Shown piece after piece: positions 13,481 through 15,531 of a stretch of 15,531 nt of DNA. The notes under the pieces are model-generated. The model ran no database searches and was not told the DNA's origin. It saw only the letters and a program-made list of their open reading frames with translations. Source of the DNA: Candidatus Pacearchaeota archaeon CG10_big_fil_rev_8_21_14_0_10_32_14. GTDB taxonomy: Archaea; Nanobdellota; Nanobdellia; Pacearchaeales; GW2011-AR1. Each line of letters opens with the position of its first letter. The first letter of the stretch is position 1. The stretch lies in NCBI GenBank assembly GCA_002763085.1, contig PFCY01000104.1, positions 1 through 15,531 of the forward strand. The letters are read 5' to 3'. Position numbers and translations under genes: made by a program.

Positions 13481-13540
13481 AGTATTATCACCTCTTTTAA
13501 TTAAGAGGGATAAGACCTATTTATTCTTAGACACGCTCTC
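12633..13540 (-). mobile_element. Second insertion sequence, 908 bp, perfect 14-bp terminal repeats
   Basis: GAGAGCGTGTCTAA (12633-12646) and TTAGACACGCTCTC (13527-13540) are perfect inverted repeats; AATAAATA follows each at slightly different spacing. They enclose one DDE transposase gene on the minus strand. I see no matching duplication in the flanks (CTGAAAA on the left, GCTACAT on the right), so the target duplication is absent, decayed or very short. The ends differ from those of the IS at 1497, so the two are separate elements. It lies between the zinc-ribbon terminator and the candidate RNA. Confidence 0.8.
13487..13508 (-). promoter_or_regulatory. Transposase ribosome site inside a hairpin
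   Basis: On the minus strand GAGGTGAT (13487-13494) is a strong Shine-Dalgarno site six bases from ATG 13480. Its GAGG half is paired in a hairpin, CCTCTT (13503-13508) with AAGAGG (13491-13496), loop 6. Transcripts entering from outside could fold this way and hide the site. Confidence 0.45.
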
Positions 13541-13580
13541 GCTACATGTAAAGTAAACCATGTAACTCAACATGATTTAC

Positions 13581-13595
13581 AACCGAAAATTAGTT
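13581..13595 (+). promoter_or_regulatory. BRE/TATA-like promoter of the candidate RNA
   Basis: AACCGAAAATTAGTT is identical to 1523-1537. CCGAAA resembles strong archaeal BREs and the TATA-like part centres near 13591, predicting transcription from about 13617. Confidence 0.45.
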
Positions 13596-13616
13596 CATTT
13601 CTAATTACTTCAATAA

Positions 13617-13720
13617 TTAAAAGAGGTGGCGGGATTTCTCCTGCCTTAGCACATGAGATTAACACCCATCGAGAGGAAACTCATGACCAAATATATACTA
13701 AAGATTTAATTTTATGTTCT
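13617..13720 (+). ncRNA. Candidate structured non-coding RNA
   Basis: No gene fits here, yet the sequence is less AT-rich than its surroundings and folds well. GGT (13625-13627) can pair with ACC (13686-13688), enclosing GGCGGGA/TCCTGCC (13628-13634 with 13639-13645, tetraloop TTTC, one G-U) and CATGAG/CTCATG (13652-13657 with 13680-13685, extended by TT/AA after one mismatch), a three-way junction. The G-U pair becomes an A-C mismatch on the minus strand, favouring the plus strand. A BRE/TATA-like box lies about 26 bp before the expected start, and a T-rich stretch (13705-13720) could end it. I see no box C/D pairs, tRNA fold, SRP or RNase P core. Boundaries are approximate and the function is unknown. 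Confidence 0.45.
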
Positions 13721-13723
13721 TGA

Positions 13724-13981
13724 TTATCTAAGTAATCTTTCAGATTCTGGATGGAATTCTGTAACATAATTTGCAATTCCCATTATTCCTAAATCTTCCC
13801 ATAAATGGGGGTAATGTTCATTTACACGTCCGTCCAATTTTTTAAGAAAATCAACATGTGGATCAGGTTCATCAATTCTATGATTAGTTCTCCCTTCATT
13901 ACGAGCTTGAGCTAAAGGATGAAGTGTGTCTCCAACCATATTATACAATAATCTATAAAATACTTCATGTTTTTCTTTCAT
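13724..13981 (-). CDS. Small hypothetical protein downstream of EF-1-alpha
   Basis: 85 residues, rich in His, Glu and Asp (HRIDEPDPHVDFLKKLDG, then EHYPHLWEDLGI), with no TM segment, Cys or recognised family. It starts 37 bases after the EF-1-alpha stop on the same strand, so it may be cotranscribed; an AT-rich stretch (13995-14007) could also be a weak promoter, but its spacing to the start is shorter than at other genes here. It ends close to the candidate RNA on the opposite strand. Confidence 0.6.
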   Translation of the reverse strand: MKEKHEVFYRLLYNMVGDTLHPLAQARNEGRTNHRIDEPDPHVDFLKKLDGRVNEHYPHLWEDLGIMGIANYVTEFHPESERLLR

Positions 13982-14018
13982 TTTAATAATCAGATTATAA
14001 AATTTAGAATATAGAAAT

Positions 14019-15299
14019 TTAAAATTTCTTTGCTGTCAAATCAATACAAACACCAGCAGCAACAGTTGCTCCAGCATCTCTTATAGCGAATCTACTCATA
14101 TGCGGATTGTCTGCTTGTTTTTCTAAAACAAGATTTCCCATAGGTTTTATTCTTACTTTAGCAACATCTCCATTCTTTAAGAAATCTGGATTTGGAGTTT
14201 TAGTTCCATCCGGAGATGACTTTTCAATTAATTCAACAAATTGACAAGGAACTTGTGCTGTATGAACATGGAATACTGGAGTGTAGCCTTTAGCAATAAC
14301 AGTTGGGTGATTTATTACAGCAACTTGTGCTATGAATTCTTCAACTATTGGAGCAGGCTTTGAAGCTTCGCAAACAACATCTCCTCTTGCAACATCTTTC
14401 TTTCCGACTCCTCTAATATTTACTCCAACATTATCTCCAGCGCCAGCTTCTGGTAATTGTTCGTGATGAGCTTCAATAGTCTTGACTTCTCCAGGAATTC
14501 CTCTTCCACTTCTTCCTGGAAGTACAATAACTTTTTGTCCAGGTTTCATTATTCCCGTTTCAATCTTTCCAACAGGGACAGTTCCAATTCCTGTAATTTC
14601 ATATACATCTTGAAGAGGCATTCTAAGTGGCAATGACGTTGGTTTTTCAGGAAGAGGGAATTGATCAAATTGTTCCATTACCGTCGGTCCTTTATACCAA
14701 GCCATATTTGATGATTTTTTTATAACATTATCTCCTTTTAATCCAGAGATAGCTAGAAAAGGAACATTTTCAAGTTTGTAACCAACTTGTTTCAATAATT
14801 TCTCAACATTTTCTTTATTCTTTTTGAATTTATCTTCAGCGTAACCCACTTCATCCATCTTATTGATAAGAACTGCTAAATTTGAAACACCCATAGTTCT
14901 CATAAGCCATAAGTGTTCGATTGTTTGGGGCTGAACTCCAGCGGGAGCAGCGATAACTAAAAATCCAGAATCCGCTTGTGAAGCGCCAGTGATCATATTT
15001 TTAACGAAATCTCTATGTCCAGGAGCGTCGATGATTGTAACTTCATATTTTTGAGTTACAACTTTTTTGTAAGCAAGATCGATAGTAACTCCTCTTTCTC
15101 TTTCTTCTTTTATCTTGTCCATAACATATGCAAATTCAAAACCAACTTTACCATGCTTTTCAGCTTCAGCTCTTAGTTTTGTCATTTCCTGTTCAGTTAC
15201 AGCACCACTATCGAATAAAAGTCTACCGACAGTTGTTGATTTTCCAGCATCAACATGCCCGACGAACACAACATTCATACTTGGTTTTTCTTTAGCCAT
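14019..15299 (-). CDS. tuf: Translation elongation factor 1-alpha, archaeal
   Basis: 426 residues, full length. This GTPase brings aminoacyl-tRNA to the ribosome. G1 GHVDAGKST (14-22), switch with ERERGVTID (67-74, T72; Val where Ile is usual), G3 DAPGHRDF (91-98), G4 NKMD (146-149), G5 SGLKG (185-189, where SALKG is common), then two beta-barrel domains including LQDVYEITGIGTVPVG and VINHPTVIAKGYTPV. ERERG-TID, the insert before it and the absence of bacterial EF-Tu features mark it as archaeal/eukaryotic type. In many archaea rpsJ follows; here a small unknown gene does. AAGGA stands about ten bases before the ATG as a weak ribosome site, and there is a short leader. Confidence 0.97.
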   Translation of the reverse strand: MAKEKPSMNVVFVGHVDAGKSTTVGRLLFDSGAVTEQEMTKLRAEAEKHGKVGFEFAYVMDKIKEERERGVTIDLAYKKVVTQKYEVTIIDAPGHRDFVKNMITGASQADSGFLVIAAPAGVQPQTIEHLWLMRTMGVSNLAVLINKMDEVGYAEDKFKKNKENVEKLLKQVGYKLENVPFLAISGLKGDNVIKKSSNMAWYKGPTVMEQFDQFPLPEKPTSLPLRMPLQDVYEITGIGTVPVGKIETGIMKPGQKVIVLPGRSGRGIPGEVKTIEAHHEQLPEAGAGDNVGVNIRGVGKKDVARGDVVCEASKPAPIVEEFIAQVAVINHPTVIAKGYTPVFHVHTAQVPCQFVELIEKSSPDGTKTPNPDFLKNGDVAKVRIKPMGNLVLEKQADNPHMSRFAIRDAGATVAAGVCIDLTAKKF

Positions 15300-15376
15300 T
15301 TTTTGTTTTTCCTTATCTTAAAAAATGGGTAGCAAGGAATTCTTGATTCCGACCTAGCCATCTTATATAGTTAAAT
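15300..15376 (-). promoter_or_regulatory. EF-1-alpha promoter and short leader
   Basis: On the minus strand ACTATATAAG (15362-15371) is a TATA box; 25 bp on is about 15341, giving a leader near 41 bases. A palindrome, GGAAT/ATTCC (15336-15340 with 15346-15350), overlapping CAAG/CTTG, spans the expected start point and could be an operator or a leader hairpin. Confidence 0.5.
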
Positions 15377-15415
15377 TTCACGAAGAAATTTACGTAGTTA
15401 TCTATAAAAATTTAG

Positions 15416-15531
15416 GTTTATAAACTTTTTTGTTTATCCTTATTAATGTGCTTAACCGTAATTATGTTACCATGACAACAAAAGGTTTTGGTGTATGAAT
15501 TAATCAAAGAGAATGGCATACAGCAAAAAAT
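15416..15531 (+). other. Promoter and start of an ambiguous plus-strand gene, cut by the window end
   Basis: GTTTATAAAC (15416-15425) is a good TATA box 25 bp before ATG 15446. That ATG encodes MCLTVIMLP, then TGA (15473-15475), and the same frame continues to the window end as QQKVLVYELIKENGIQQK. The second part looks protein-like and could start at TTG 15488 or GTG 15491, or the TGA may be an error or mutation as at 10419. Too little is visible to name it. Confidence 0.3.

Noticed and set aside
13617..13700. Minus-strand hairpin followed by TTTT as an intrinsic terminator for the gene at 13724
   Set aside because: On that strand the first stem has an A-C mismatch, and the second hairpin and promoter fit the plus strand better; the possibility is not fully excluded.
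15115..15321. Plus-strand open frame opposite the EF-1-alpha start
   Set aside because: It mirrors the conserved G1 region of EF-1-alpha.
1..15531. CRISPR array, tRNA or rRNA gene
   Set aside because: No regularly spaced repeats, no T-loop-like motif with a matching acceptor stem and no rRNA-like sequence were found on either strand by eye.

Overview
The window is strongly AT-rich and reads as archaeal. The clearest marker is an archaeal-type elongation factor 1-alpha (14019-15299, minus). About nine genes also have a TATA-like box centred roughly 25 bp upstream of the start codon, so they are probably transcribed without a 5' leader, while genes inside operons start with a Shine-Dalgarno sequence or an ATGA overlap. 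Small genes, minimal pathways and very low GC suggest a DPANN lineage (Woese-/Pacearchaeota-like), but that placement is inference.

Layout from left to right. 1-76 holds strong inverted repeats that may be the end of a mobile element leaving the window. 127-1145 is a two-gene unit: a membrane-anchored cupredoxin with a complete CuA copper motif, overlapped by an unrecognised membrane-anchored protein rich in His and Cys. A small CxxC protein (1149-1427) is divergent from the Fe-S gene sufB. An IS5-like insertion sequence (1497-2489, 5-bp target duplication) has landed just upstream of the sufB promoter, and its transposase frame runs without a stop into sufB (2534-3940). After sufB comes a minus-strand pair, a retropepsin-like protease and a DUF5678-like gene broken by a stop codon. 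The pair is bracketed by a 23-bp direct repeat of the sufB 3' end, as if it had been inserted. Next are an unknown gene (4716-5159), a two-TM coiled-coil protein, a 25-residue membrane microprotein and a hyaluronan-synthase-like glycosyltransferase.

7218-10315 is a tight operon: a SufS-SufU fusion, SufC and a ferredoxin reductase. A 2Fe-2S ferredoxin lies nearby on the other strand. With sufB these make a near-complete minimal SUF iron-sulfur assembly pathway, including a likely electron-delivery arm: desulfurase plus sulfur acceptor, the SufB/SufC scaffold-ATPase, and reductase plus ferredoxin. No SufD is seen. The ferredoxin shares one TATA box with a divergent small-gene pair (11050-11506). 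A 2-Cys peroxiredoxin and a CxxC-x17-CxxC zinc-ribbon protein follow, divergent from each other; the redox theme fits Fe-S metabolism.

12633-13540 is a second insertion sequence with 14-bp terminal inverted repeats and a frameshifted transposase. To its right, about 13617-13720 is a candidate structured non-coding RNA with its own archaeal promoter. The window closes with a small unknown gene, EF-1-alpha and the start of an ambiguous plus-strand gene.

Several genes are interrupted by single stops or frameshifts (4373-4624, 10356-10724, 11050-11341, 12609-13480, perhaps 15446-15531). They may be decaying genes or assembly errors. All functional calls rest on reading motifs by eye; no searches were run.
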